Shown here piece by piece: positions 18,651 through 26,845 of a DNA stretch of 64,000 nt (positions are counted from its first letter, which is position 1; each line of letters begins with the position of its first letter). Position numbers and translations under genes: made by a program. Under the pieces are notes generated by a model that had not been told where the DNA came from, did no database searches, and was given only the letters and a program-made list of their open reading frames with translations. Origin of the DNA: Diaphorobacter sp. HDW4A (lineage in GTDB: Bacteria; Pseudomonadota; Gammaproteobacteria; Burkholderiales; Burkholderiaceae_C); assembly GCF_011305995.1 (NCBI RefSeq), contig NZ_CP049910.1, forward strand, positions 5,084,001 to 5,148,000, in the 5' to 3' direction.

Positions 18651-19085
18651 TCAAGCTTGCACGAACACGTTGAGCATCCAAGGCGTGCCGAAGCGATCCG
18701 TGACCATACCGAAGCCGGGTGACCAAAAGGTCTTGTCGAACGGCATTGCCACCTTGCCACCTTGCGCGAACGCATCGAAGATGCGACGCCCTTCATCCAC
18801 GGTGTCCACACGGATCGAGATGTACATGCCATGTGGCGCTTGGTAGACCATGCCACCACACGCCTCGGGCATCACGTCAGAGCCCATGAGTTCCTGATCG
18901 CCGAACTGCACGAAGGTGTGCATCACGCCGTTCTTCGCGCTTTCGGGCACGGGGGGCATGTCGGGCGATGGAGGCATGTCGCCAAAGCGCATGACGGGGC
19001 CCTGTTTGCCGTTGAGAACCTCGGCGTAGAAAGCCATGGCTTGCGCGCAGTTGCCGTTGAAATTCAGGTAAGGAATGAATTGCAT
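18651..19085 (-). CDS. PhnB-like VOC protein
   Basis: A 144-residue VOC protein of the PhnB/3-demethylubiquinone-like group: MQFIPYLNFNGNCAQAMAFYAEVL at the N terminus, VMHTFVQFGDQELMGSD in the middle, and the C-terminal signature WSPGFGMVTDRFGTPWMLN. I start at MQFIPY, since AAGGAG precedes it by about seven bases. It lies 11 bases upstream of the second VOC gene, consistent with an operon. No catalytic role is proven for the family. Confidence 0.85.
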   Translation of the reverse strand: MQFIPYLNFNGNCAQAMAFYAEVLNGKQGPVMRFGDMPPSPDMPPVPESAKNGVMHTFVQFGDQELMGSDVMPEACGGMVYQAPHGMYISIRVDTVDEGRRIFDAFAQGGKVAMPFDKTFWSPGFGMVTDRFGTPWMLNVFVQA

Positions 19086-19151
19086 GGAAATCTCCTTGGG
19101 AAGAGCCACGGATGATTGCGTGGCTTGATTAACGAAATGTGAATCAGAAAA

Positions 19152-19505
19152 TCAGACGACCAGAATCGGCTGGAAGCCGCCGTAGATCAGCCGCTTGCCG
19201 TCGAATGGCATGTCCTTGGGCATGGCCGGGTCGTCCATCACCGCCTTCATGCCCTGGTCACGCACCGTCTTGTCAGGCCAGACGACCCACGAGAACACCA
19301 CGATCTCGTCCTGCTCCAGCTTCACCGCCATGGGCATGGAGGTGAGCTTGCCGTCGGGCACATCGTCGGCCCAGCACTCAACCACCGAGAGCGCTCCGTG
19401 CTTCTTGAACAGTTCCGCAGCTGTCGTAGCGACCGCGAGATAGCGTTCCCGGTCCTGCGCCTTCACCGGACACAGAAAGCCGTCAACGTAGTTCTGACGA
19501 TTCAT
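19152..19505 (-). CDS. DUF1428 protein (YbaA-like)
   Basis: A 117-residue protein of the DUF1428 family: NYVDGFLCPVKAQDRERYLAVA at the start, VVECWADDVPDGKLTSMPMAVKL in the middle, and the closing KRLIYGGFQPIL. The fold is ferredoxin-like (dimeric alpha/beta barrel); no reaction is assigned. It is the first gene of the leftward operon under the palindromic operators at 19550-19595, so expression is likely repressed by the adjacent TetR protein. Confidence 0.88.
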   Translation of the reverse strand: MNRQNYVDGFLCPVKAQDRERYLAVATTAAELFKKHGALSVVECWADDVPDGKLTSMPMAVKLEQDEIVVFSWVVWPDKTVRDQGMKAVMDDPAMPKDMPFDGKRLIYGGFQPILVV

Positions 19506-19549
19506 GACTCTGACTCCTTGAGAGAAAGGGATTTGAATAATCCATCAAT

Positions 19550-19595
19550 GTGGACAACGTTCACTTATTTTGTCAATTAAAATGGACGCTGTCCA
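19550..19595. promoter_or_regulatory. Paired TetR-type operators in the divergent promoter
   Basis: Two related palindromes lie between the DUF1428 and TetR genes: 19550-19564 (GTGGAC-AAC-GTTCAC) and 19583-19595 (TGGAC-GCT-GTCCA). Their centres are 32 bases apart, about three helical turns. On the leftward strand a perfect -35 hexamer TTGACA (19571-19576) sits between them, so bound repressor would block the operon promoter. The sequence is direct; the assignment to the adjacent TetR protein is inference. Confidence 0.65.
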
Positions 19596-19657
19596 CATTT
19601 GATTTGTTTGGCTTGGTAAGGGCTTGTCAGAAGCGCTCCAGCCGACTCGCCTCCAGC

Positions 19658-20314
19658 ATGTCAGCTCCACCCACAGATGTCTCGGCCCGAAACTCCTACC
19701 ACCATGGCGACCTGCGCATGGCCTTGGTGGAAGCAGGGGTGAGGCTCGCGCGCGAGGGAGGGCCGCCGGCCATCGTGCTGCGCGAGGCCACGCGGCGCGC
19801 AGGCGTGGCGCCGAATGCGGCTTACCGGCATTTCGCGAACCGGGAAGCGCTGTTCGAGGCAGTGCGCATGCAGGTGCTGCAGACGATGGCTCAAACCATC
19901 GAAACGCCACTGGCGTCAGCGAGACACATCGACGACGCAGCCCTGCGTGCACGCGCCATGCTGACGGCCGTGGGACGTGGCTATCTCGAATTCGCGCAGG
20001 CCGAGACAGGCTGGTTCCGCACCGCATTTGCCGTCAGCGATCTGGAACGGGATGCGCTCGCCGCCCAGAAACAGGATCTGCAAACGCACACGTCCGGCGG
20101 TGATCCGTTCGAGCAACTTGGCGAAGCGCTCGATGCGATGGTCGATGCGCATGTCCTGCCCGCTGCGCATCGCGCACAGGCCGAGTATCTGGCATGGTCC
20201 GCCGTGCACGGCATGGCCACGCTGATGATCGACGGGCCGCTGCGCCAGAGCACGCCCGAGCAGCGCATGGCGCTGACCGAACGGCTGCTGCTGATGGTCG
20301 AAAAAGGGCTTTGA
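19658..20314 (+). CDS. TetR-family transcriptional regulator
   Basis: A 218-residue TetR regulator. The N-terminal helix-turn-helix is SYHHGDLRMALVEAGVRLAREGG followed by ATRRAGVAPNAAYRHFANREALFEAV; the C-terminal part (about 80-215) is the WHG/ligand domain with GYLEFAQAETGWFRTAF and HGMATLMIDGPL. ATG at 19658 matches the usual short leader before YHHGDL. Divergent from the DUF1428 operon, and the two palindromes upstream are its likely operators, giving autoregulation. Confidence 0.88.
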   Translation: MSAPPTDVSARNSYHHGDLRMALVEAGVRLAREGGPPAIVLREATRRAGVAPNAAYRHFANREALFEAVRMQVLQTMAQTIETPLASARHIDDAALRARAMLTAVGRGYLEFAQAETGWFRTAFAVSDLERDALAAQKQDLQTHTSGGDPFEQLGEALDAMVDAHVLPAAHRAQAEYLAWSAVHGMATLMIDGPLRQSTPEQRMALTERLLLMVEKGL

Positions 20315-20382
20315 GCGCCGCGCGTCACTGCGCCAAATGAACGGCTAGGATGGAGCCAACCAGTTCATCCTCTGCTGTCACC

Positions 20383-21012
20383 ATGTCCAACGAATCCGAA
20401 CGCTTTCACACCTACATTCCACGCGATGGCCACGGTTTGCCGCATGATCCGTTCAACGCCATCATCGGACCGCGTCCCATCGGCTGGATCTCCACGCAAA
20501 GCGCGGCGGGCGTGCTCAATCTTGCTCCCTACAGCTTCTTCAACGCCTTCAACTACACGCCGCCGATCATCGGTTTCTCCAGTCTCGGCAAGAAGGACAC
20601 GCTGACCAACATTGAAGCGACGGGCGAGTTCGTATGGAACCTTGCCACGCAGCCGTTGGCCGAGGCCATGAACCAGAGCTGCGCGGCGGTGCCCCCGGAG
20701 GTGAACGAGTTCGCACTCTCGGGGCTCACACCGCTGGCGTCGCTGATCGTGAAGCCCCCGCGCGTGGCCGAGAGCCCCGTGACCATGGAATGCAAGTGCA
20801 CGCAGATCGTGCAGCTCAAGGGCATCGACGGCGTGGCCGCACCGAGCTGGCTGGTGCTGGGCGAAGTGGTGACCGTGCACATTGAGCAGCGTCTGCTCAA
20901 GGATGGCATCTACGACACGGCGGCGGGCGAGCCCATACTGCGTGGCGGTGGTCCTGCGGACTATTTCAAGATTGAGGAAGCCCAGCGCTTTCGCATGTTC
21001 CGACCGCGCTGA
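20383..21012 (+). CDS. Flavin reductase-like / FMN-binding split-barrel protein
   Basis: A 209-residue protein of the flavin reductase domain family: FNAIIGPRPIGWISTQSAAGVLNLAPYSFFNAF at the N terminus (FMN-binding loop), then IGFSSLGKKDTLTNIEATGEFVWNLAT and a C-terminal DGIYDTAAGEPILRGGGPADYF. Such proteins bind FMN and either reduce free flavin or act as flavin-dependent oxidoreductases. An ATG 33 bases upstream (20350) is also possible; homology begins at 20383. It follows the TetR gene by 68 bases and may share its transcript. Confidence 0.82.
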   Translation: MSNESERFHTYIPRDGHGLPHDPFNAIIGPRPIGWISTQSAAGVLNLAPYSFFNAFNYTPPIIGFSSLGKKDTLTNIEATGEFVWNLATQPLAEAMNQSCAAVPPEVNEFALSGLTPLASLIVKPPRVAESPVTMECKCTQIVQLKGIDGVAAPSWLVLGEVVTVHIEQRLLKDGIYDTAAGEPILRGGGPADYFKIEEAQRFRMFRPR

Positions 21013-21043
21013 ACATCACGCGGCGCGCACACGAATGCACGCG

Positions 21044-21832
21044 TCAAAGCTGCGTGGAGAGGCATGCATCTTCGCGAACCAGCGTGCGCATCTGTGAGGT
21101 TTCCGCCAAGTGCTCGATATTCCACCCACGGGCAAGCAGCACGCGGCGAGTATTGAGATCATCCATGAGGCGTTCGTCATACACCTCTGTGCCGAGGTAG
21201 GTGAGCGTCTTGTCATGCAGATGCACATAGCCCTGCTCATAGTCGCGCGCGAGGCGATCCCAGAGCGCATGAGCCCCGTCCGACTGGCGCGCGCCCGTCA
21301 TCAGGCACTGGCCGCCCTCGAGCGCCCAACGGTACACGGCCGTCGCCAGCCCTGTGCGCTGGTATTCTGGCGCGAACTTGGAGTGCGGCGCGCGCAGCAC
21401 ACGGTCGGCACGCTTGTTGATCTCGATGAGTCTGTTGAAGACCGTATAGCCCGCGAGCCGCTGTGCCAGCGTGTCTTCGATATAGACATAACGCTCGCCA
21501 TCGGCTTCGCGAAAGTGCACGGTGAAGCGGGAGTCCTGGAGCAGCGGCAAATGCGCTATGCCGTGCATGGAGTCGCCGGGAGTGTGAAGCCGGTCGTGCA
21601 GCGACTGCAGCTCGTTTTCGATGGCCTCGGTGCCGGTATGCACGTCGATGCGCAACTCTGCGGGTCCGGGCCCAGCCAGTGGCGTGGGGGTCCGCTGGGT
21701 CCTCGCGGCCTCGGTCAGGCGGGCGACGGACACAGAAAGAAAGGAAAAGAAAAAGGATCCGGAGGCGTCAGGTTGGCTGCAGGCAGACGCAGGCAACCAC
21801 GACGCCCAGAACGGGGGCAGTGACAGATGCAT
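21044..21832 (-). CDS. GNAT-like acetyltransferase domain protein, hypothetical
   Basis: A 262-residue protein. The likely start at 21832 (MHLSLPPFW) has GGAG ten bases upstream, but the first 55 residues are hydrophobic then variable, and a later start is possible. The core (about 75-210) contains SRFTVHFREADGERYVYIEDT, AGYTVFNRLIEINKRADRVLRAPHSKFAPEYQRTGLATAVYRWALEGG in parts; the RTGLATAVYRWA segment resembles the acetyl-CoA loop (R/Q-x-x-G-x-A/G) of GNAT enzymes. A substrate cannot be named. Confidence 0.6.
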   Translation of the reverse strand: MHLSLPPFWASWLPASACSQPDASGSFFFSFLSVSVARLTEAARTQRTPTPLAGPGPAELRIDVHTGTEAIENELQSLHDRLHTPGDSMHGIAHLPLLQDSRFTVHFREADGERYVYIEDTLAQRLAGYTVFNRLIEINKRADRVLRAPHSKFAPEYQRTGLATAVYRWALEGGQCLMTGARQSDGAHALWDRLARDYEQGYVHLHDKTLTYLGTEVYDERLMDDLNTRRVLLARGWNIEHLAETSQMRTLVREDACLSTQL

Positions 21833-21973
21833 GAGACAGGAGCTCCGTTGAAACGACGGGCATCCTAGGCCAGATCGCCAACTATGTCGCCTATGTCGCA
21901 CGGTTCAGGTGCGACAAGACGGCAGCGACTTGAACGCTTTGCTCAAAGGTGCATACCCCGGGATCTGGCACAC

Positions 21974-21998
21974 AAAAAAGCGGCCTCGCGGCCGCTTT
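21974..21998 (-). terminator. Intrinsic terminator of the CsgG-like gene
   Basis: On the leftward strand AAAGCGGCC pairs with GGCCGCTTT across a 4-base loop and is followed by a run of T (the A-run at 21974-21979). It lies 36 bases beyond the stop of the lipoprotein gene. Confidence 0.85.
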
Positions 21999-22033
21999 GG
22001 ATCACCTGCAAGATGACTGGAAAGATGCGTCGG

Positions 22034-23071
22034 TCAGCGTGAAAGCGCGTCCACTGTCGCCTTGTCCAGACGGCCACTCTGGCTCAGACCCTGATCCTTT
22101 TGATAGGCGCGGATCGCGTTCATGGTCTTGGCGCCCATTGAACCATCGGGCACGACGTTGTAGCCCATCTCCTGCAGACGCGCCTGCGCCTCGCGCGTGG
22201 ACATGCTGGCACCGGCACGTGTCTGCGATGGCGCTGCTGCGCCATCCACGCCCAAGCGGCCACCACCACCTAGGCCCTGCCCCTGCACCGACTGAGCACG
22301 GTAGCTGCGCAGGGCCACGACCATCTGGTTGTAGGCGTCCATGAACGCGGCCGTGATGACCTTGCCCTGAGCGGTGTTCTGGTATCCACCCAGACCACCC
22401 GCTGCCGATCCACCAAAAATTCCGCCAAAGCCCGCAAAATCGCTTTTGGAGGCACTTCCTTCAGAGGCCGAGACCTGCACGCCGGAGCGGTTGTCCACCA
22501 GCGTCAGCATGGCGCTGGCTTCGCGGGTCTTCAAGCTGCCGCCGATGGCCGCCACGGCCGCGCCGCGACCACCACCGATCAGACCGCCCAATGCCCCGCC
22601 GATGCCGCCTGCGTCACTGTTGGAGAAAATAATTTCGGGCGACATGGCGTAGTCGGATGCCACCATCTGGCCCTTGCCGAAATTGCTGCCACCGCGCATT
22701 TCACCCGAGCCCATGATCTGACGCTCACGGTCCATGGCACGCATGCCTGCGGCGCTGCGCTCGACGACGATGAAGCAGTTGGATTGCTGCACCAGCAAGC
22801 GCAGAAGATTGGCGGTGGGTGGAAGGCGGTATTCGTTGCGCAGGATGGTGTACCAGCCAGCATCCTGATTCTCGACCAGCGAGACCGTGCCAAGCGGCGC
22901 TTGACAGCGCTCTAGTTGGCTGCTCGCGTTGGCCGTGCTGGAGCCGCCTGCAGCACCCGTCGCCACTGTCTTGGACTCCGAGCTGCCCATCTTCATGTCG
23001 GTGGTTTCGCAACCGGTAAGAACGACTGCAGCACATGCGGCTGCGACCAAGGTCATGTGAGTTTTGCGCAT
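22034..23071 (-). CDS. CsgG/HfaB-like lipoprotein with C-terminal peptidoglycan-binding domain
   Basis: A 345-residue lipoprotein: the signal peptide ends in a lipobox (VVLTGCETT, lipidated Cys about residue 20). The middle part (about 55-235) resembles the CsgG family of outer-membrane secretion-channel and stress lipoproteins: LLRLLVQQSNCFIVVERSAAGMRAM, SDYAMSPEIIFS, AMLTLVDNRSGVQVSASEGSA, with a glycine-rich membrane-like stretch (GGIGGALGGLIGGGRG). The C terminus (about 285-345) is a peptidoglycan-binding type-1 domain (EAQARLQEMGYNVVPDGSMGAKTMNAIRAYQKDQGL). Start at 23071 has GGGGAG upstream. Joining a CsgG-like part to a wall-binding part suggests an envelope-spanning anchor; no curli genes are near. 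Confidence 0.8.
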   Translation of the reverse strand: MRKTHMTLVAAACAAVVLTGCETTDMKMGSSESKTVATGAAGGSSTANASSQLERCQAPLGTVSLVENQDAGWYTILRNEYRLPPTANLLRLLVQQSNCFIVVERSAAGMRAMDRERQIMGSGEMRGGSNFGKGQMVASDYAMSPEIIFSNSDAGGIGGALGGLIGGGRGAAVAAIGGSLKTREASAMLTLVDNRSGVQVSASEGSASKSDFAGFGGIFGGSAAGGLGGYQNTAQGKVITAAFMDAYNQMVVALRSYRAQSVQGQGLGGGGRLGVDGAAAPSQTRAGASMSTREAQARLQEMGYNVVPDGSMGAKTMNAIRAYQKDQGLSQSGRLDKATVDALSR

Positions 23072-23214
23072 CACGGACTCCCCTTCCATACGCTTGATTA
23101 AAGTGCGCTTGAACGGGGAGATTTGTTCCCGCTCAAAAATGACGGGAAATAATAGCGCTCAGACTCTTTTGATGGACAGTGTTTGCAATTTGTTTCTAGT
23201 AGAAACTTCTTGAT

Positions 23215-24162
23215 TCAATTGGATTGATTACCGCGCAGCCGTTCGATCAGCCCATTGAGTGATTCCAGCGAGCCAAATTGAATGGCCAGTTCCCCCATTT
23301 CCTCAACCCGGCCATGGCGCTTGACGCGCTTCTTCACCCGCACCTCCACCTCGGCGGTAAGCAGGTCGGAGAGCTCTTCCTCGACTCGTTTCAGGTCACG
23401 GGTCTTCTCTTTCTTGGGCTTCTGGGGCTGCAGATTGAATTCCGCACCCAGCTTCTTAACCAGCGCCTCGGCCTCGCGCACCGACAGCTTCTTGGCCGCG
23501 ATCTGGTTGCCTGCGGTGATCTGCGCGGCACGGTCGAGCGACAGCAGCGCACGGGCATGGCCCATGTCGATGTCGCCCGCCATGAGCATGGTTTGCACGG
23601 GTTCGGCCAGATTCAGCAGGCGCAACAGGTTGGAAGCCGCACTGCGTGAGCGGCCCACGGCCTGCGCAGCCTGCTCGTGCGTGAGGCCGAATTCGCGGAT
23701 CAGGCGCTGCAGACCCTGCGCTTCTTCAAGCGGATTCAGGTCTTCGCGCTGGATGTTCTCGATCAGCGCCATCGCGGCGGCGGCCTCGTTGGGCACGTCG
23801 CGCACCAGCACCGGTACCTCGGTCAGACCGGCCAGCTTGGAGGCTCGAAAACGCCGTTCGCCCGCGATGATTTCGTACTTGCCAGCGTTCTCCCCATCCG
23901 CCAGCTTGCGCACCAGGATGGGCTGCATGATGCCCTGCTGCTTGATGCTCTCGGCCAACTCGTAGAGCGCGCCCTCGTCCATGCGCGTGCGCGGCTGGTA
24001 CATGCCGGGCACCATCTCGGTCAACGCGAGCTTGCCTACGCCCTGTCCTTCGGCTGGCATGCCGTCCTTGATGGAGATCGCCATCGGGGCCTTGTCCGCC
24101 ACCTTGGGGCCCAGCAATGCCTCAAGTCCGCGGCCGAGGCCCTTGGGTTTCTTCGTGACCAT
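23215..24162 (-). CDS. parB: Chromosome-partitioning protein ParB
   Basis: A 315-residue ParB. It starts MVTKKPKGLGRGLEALLG, the typical ParA-interacting N terminus; the CTP-binding/clamp region has GMYQPRTRMDEGALYELAESIKQQGIMQPI and EIIAGERRFRASKLAGL (GERRFR box); the helix-turn-helix is LTHEQAAQAVGRSRSAASNLLRLL; a C-terminal dimerisation tail follows a charged linker. It binds parS sites, of which six lie in this window. The gene is separated from parA by a small hydrolase gene, whose stop is five bases upstream, so it is translated from the same transcript. Confidence 0.96.
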   Translation of the reverse strand: MVTKKPKGLGRGLEALLGPKVADKAPMAISIKDGMPAEGQGVGKLALTEMVPGMYQPRTRMDEGALYELAESIKQQGIMQPILVRKLADGENAGKYEIIAGERRFRASKLAGLTEVPVLVRDVPNEAAAAMALIENIQREDLNPLEEAQGLQRLIREFGLTHEQAAQAVGRSRSAASNLLRLLNLAEPVQTMLMAGDIDMGHARALLSLDRAAQITAGNQIAAKKLSVREAEALVKKLGAEFNLQPQKPKKEKTRDLKRVEEELSDLLTAEVEVRVKKRVKRHGRVEEMGELAIQFGSLESLNGLIERLRGNQSN

Positions 24163-24167
24163 GTCGT

Positions 24168-24722
24168 TCAGTCCTTCTTTGTCTTGTTCTGCACCAGCGA
24201 ATCCAGCAGCGCATGCCCTTCGGGCCAGTCGCCCAGACCCGATGCGGCATTGATATGTCCACAGGCTCCCGCGTCCACGAAGCGCGAGCCCCAGGCCTCG
24301 GCCAGCGCGGCTGCGCGCTCGAGGCTGCAATACGGGTCGTCCTGACTGCCCACGAGAATGCTCGGAAACGGCAGGGCCCGCTGCGAGATCGGACACCAGC
24401 CACGCAGCGGGCCCGCCAGTTCGGGGCGTTCCACATCGCCCGGAGCGACCAACAGAGCCGCCTGCACCTTGCCCACGTTGCGTGAATGCGCGGCCCACCA
24501 GGCCGTCAGAATGCAGCCCAGGCTGTGCGCCAGGAGCACGACGGGCCCTTCGGCATCCACCACGGTCTCTTCCAGCCGCGCGCTCCAGTCGCCACGCAGT
24601 GGATGCATCCAGTCATGCTGCTCCACGCGCTGGTAGCCGTACAGACGTTCCCAGCGGCTTTGCCAGTGCTCATCGCCCGAGCCTTGCCAGCCCGGCAGGA
24701 TCAACATATTGCTTGCGTTCAT
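24168..24722 (-). CDS. RBBP9/YdeN-type alpha/beta hydrolase between parA and parB
   Basis: A 184-residue alpha/beta hydrolase of the RBBP9/YdeN (DUF1234-like) family: ILPGWQGSGDEHWQSRWE at the start, the nucleophile elbow VLLAHSLGCILTAWWA (GHSLG-like, Ser in AHSLG), VGSQDDPYCSLERA with the acid, and DAGACGHINAASGLGDWPEG with the catalytic His. It begins 17 bases after parA and ends 5 bases before parB, so it is clearly within the par operon. A link to partitioning is not established; serine hydrolase activity on small esters is the family expectation. Confidence 0.87.
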   Translation of the reverse strand: MNASNMLILPGWQGSGDEHWQSRWERLYGYQRVEQHDWMHPLRGDWSARLEETVVDAEGPVVLLAHSLGCILTAWWAAHSRNVGKVQAALLVAPGDVERPELAGPLRGWCPISQRALPFPSILVGSQDDPYCSLERAAALAEAWGSRFVDAGACGHINAASGLGDWPEGHALLDSLVQNKTKKD

Positions 24723-24739
24723 GAGTGGTGCTACCCGGC

Positions 24740-25510
24740 TCACATCTTCTTGATGCGTTTGACCATTTCCTTCGCGAACTCGACGAAGGCCACACTGCCC
24801 TTGGCGTTCGCATCGAATACCACGCCCGGCAAACCATAACTGGGGGCCTCGGCGAGTCTCACATTGCGCGGAATGACGGTGTCGAACACCTTGTCGCCGA
24901 AGTGGTCCTTGAGTTGTTCGCTGACCTGGCTTTGCAGCGTGATGCGTGGGTCGTACATCACGCGCAGCAGGCCGATGACCTGCAGGTCGGGATTCAGATT
25001 GGCATGCACCTGCTTGATGGTGTTCACAAGATCGGTCAGACCTTCGAGCGCGAAGTACTCGCACTGCATGGGCACGACCACGCCGTTGGCGCTGCACAGA
25101 CCGTTCAGCGTGAGCATCGACAGGCTCGGAGGGCAGTCGATCAACACGAAGTCATAGTCCTTGTCGACCGCTCCCAACGCCGCCTTCAGACGTTTTTCGC
25201 GCTGGGCCAGCGTCACCAACTCCACCTCGGCGCCCGCCAATTCCCGGTTGGCTCCGAGCACGTGGTAGCCGCACTCCTCAGCCCGCACAGCAGCTTCCTT
25301 GATCGACGCCGACTCGAGCAGCACATCGTAGACACTGAGTTCCAGCGCGCGCTTGTCCACACCCGATCCCATGGTGGCATTACCCTGTGGATCGAGGTCC
25401 ACCAACAATACGCGCTGACCGATCTTGGCCAGGCCCGCAGCAAGGTTCACGGTGGTGGTGGTTTTGCCAACTCCACCCTTCTGATTGGCAATGCAGAAAA
25501 TCTTGGCCAT
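24740..25510 (-). CDS. parA: Chromosome-partitioning ATPase ParA
   Basis: A 256-residue ParA/Soj ATPase. The deviant Walker A motif KGGVGKTTTT is at residues 11-20, Walker A' is LLVDLDPQGNAT, and Walker B is FVLIDCPPSLSMLT. The lack of an N-terminal helix-turn-helix marks the chromosomal Soj type. It starts a tight leftward series parA - hydrolase - parB, and lies downstream of mnmG - rsmG - lysE, the usual origin-proximal order. With ParB and parS it segregates the origin region. Confidence 0.96.
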   Translation of the reverse strand: MAKIFCIANQKGGVGKTTTTVNLAAGLAKIGQRVLLVDLDPQGNATMGSGVDKRALELSVYDVLLESASIKEAAVRAEECGYHVLGANRELAGAEVELVTLAQREKRLKAALGAVDKDYDFVLIDCPPSLSMLTLNGLCSANGVVVPMQCEYFALEGLTDLVNTIKQVHANLNPDLQVIGLLRVMYDPRITLQSQVSEQLKDHFGDKVFDTVIPRNVRLAEAPSYGLPGVVFDANAKGSVAFVEFAKEMVKRIKKM

Positions 25511-25534
25511 GCGATCTTTTCGAGGTGTTCGGTG

Positions 25535-26149
25535 TTATTTGGAAATGGCCAGCTTGACGCCGAAGCCAATGAGGAAAATGCCCGCAGTCTTTTCGAGAAA
25601 GGACACGATGCGCGGACTGGCACGCATGTGTTCCGCCAGGAAATGCGTGAGCACGATCATGATCGTGGCATAGATCAGCGTCAGCGTGGCGACCGTCGCG
25701 GCCATAGCGGCGAATGTGGTCAGCCCCTGATGCGTCTTCGGATTCACGAACAGCGGAAAAAACGCCATGTAGAACACGATGGCCTTGGGATTGAACAAGG
25801 TGATGATGGCACCCTGCTTGAAGTAGTGACGAGACTGGATGTTGATTACCGGCGCATCGCCCGGCTTGGCCCGCAGCATGCGCCAGCCCATCCAGGCCAG
25901 ATACGCGGCGCCCAGCCACTGCACCGCATGAAAGGCCGCCGGATAGGCCGTCATCAGCCCCGCCACGCCGCCGACCGCCGCCCACATCAGCGCCTGGTCT
26001 GCGCAGATCACGCCAAAGGTGGAGGCGAACCCGCCACGCACTCCCCCCTTGCTGGTCGAGGTGATCAGCGCCAGATTCCCGGGGCCGGGAATGCACAGAA
26101 ACAGGATGATCGCGGCGACGAACGCGCCGTAGTCAGCAATTCCAAACAT
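25535..26149 (-). CDS. LysE-family amino-acid/homoserine exporter
   Basis: A 204-residue membrane protein with about six hydrophobic segments. The family signature appears in FLCIPGPGNLALITSTSKGG near the N terminus, with GAAYLAWMGWRMLR and the second-half FNPKAIVFYMAFFPLFV. It belongs to the LysE/RhtB group that exports amino acids or related metabolites. Position between rsmG and parA is a frequent arrangement in Comamonadaceae, as far as I recall. Substrate unknown. Confidence 0.88.
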   Translation of the reverse strand: MFGIADYGAFVAAIILFLCIPGPGNLALITSTSKGGVRGGFASTFGVICADQALMWAAVGGVAGLMTAYPAAFHAVQWLGAAYLAWMGWRMLRAKPGDAPVINIQSRHYFKQGAIITLFNPKAIVFYMAFFPLFVNPKTHQGLTTFAAMAATVATLTLIYATIMIVLTHFLAEHMRASPRIVSFLEKTAGIFLIGFGVKLAISK

Positions 26150-26188
26150 GGGATGACCTACGTGCGGGAAGATGTTGATGACGTTAGT

Positions 26189-26845
26189 TTAAGGCACCGG
26201 CTTCATCCAGACGATGCAACGATCTGCATCAAGCGCGGGGACCTGTAGTTGTTCCACGTGAAACACTTCCACATCCGCCCCGAGCGAGGCGATTTCATCA
26301 TGAGGGTGCTTACCCTTCATCGCGAACCAGATGGCGTGGTCGGCCAGCGTGGCACGCGACCAGGTCGTGAAATCGATCAGCGAAGCGAAAGCCCGGCAGC
26401 TCACGACATCGTACTTGTCGGTCAGCGTTTCGACCCGTGCATGGATGCCATGCAGGTTGGACAACTTGAGCGTAGCCGCCGCCTGGTTGATGAAGGCCGC
26501 CTTCTTGGCCACCGTGTCCACACAACTCACATCAAGCTGCGGGCAGCAGATGGCGAACACCACGCCCGGTAGTCCACCGCCCGAACCCACATCGAGCAGC
26601 TTTTCACGCTGCCCCTGCGGCATGCCCGCGAAGTGCTTCTGCAACGGCCTGACCGCAGCGAGGCTGTCCAGCAGATGGTGCGTGAGCATCTCCTGTGGAT
26701 CGCGCACCGAGGTCAGGTTGTAGACCTTGTTCCACTTCTGCAGCACGGAAAGAAACTCCATCAGCTGCAAGAACTGCTGTTCACTCAGCTCAAGACCGAG
26801 GGTTTGCGCGCCATCACGCAGTTGATTCAACATTGCCTCGCTCAT
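26189..26845 (-). CDS. rsmG: 16S rRNA (guanine527-N7)-methyltransferase RsmG
   Basis: A 218-residue RsmG (GidB), which methylates N7 of G527 in 16S rRNA. Motifs: [26 protein letters not shown], the SAM loop [13 protein letters not shown], and [13 protein letters not shown]. It overlaps the 3' end of mnmG by four bases (ATGA), showing translational coupling. A parS-like site (26250-26265) lies inside the coding sequence near its 3' end and encodes FHVEQ. Confidence 0.95.
   Translation of the reverse strand: MSEAMLNQLRDGAQTLGLELSEQQFLQLMEFLSVLQKWNKVYNLTSVRDPQEMLTHHLLDSLAAVRPLQKHFAGMPQGQREKLLDVGSGGGLPGVVFAICCPQLDVSCVDTVAKKAAFINQAAATLKLSNLHGIHARVETLTDKYDVVSCRAFASLIDFTTWSRATLADHAIWFAMKGKHPHDEIASLGADVEVFHVEQLQVPALDADRCIVWMKPVP
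26250..26265. promoter_or_regulatory. parS site inside rsmG
   Basis: TGTTCCACGTGAAACA differs at one position from the canonical ParB site TGTTTCACGTGAAACA. It lies in the 3' part of rsmG, about 2 kb upstream of parB in the same cluster. Confidence 0.85.

Noticed and set aside
23192..23206. Palindrome GTTTCTA-G-TAGAAAC after parB
   Set aside because: Could be a weak terminator stem or chance in an AT-rich gap; no T-tract on the leftward strand and no regulator to link.
24725..26248. 507-codon frame on the + strand opposite parA and lysE
   Set aside because: Overlaps two conserved genes completely and shows no domain.
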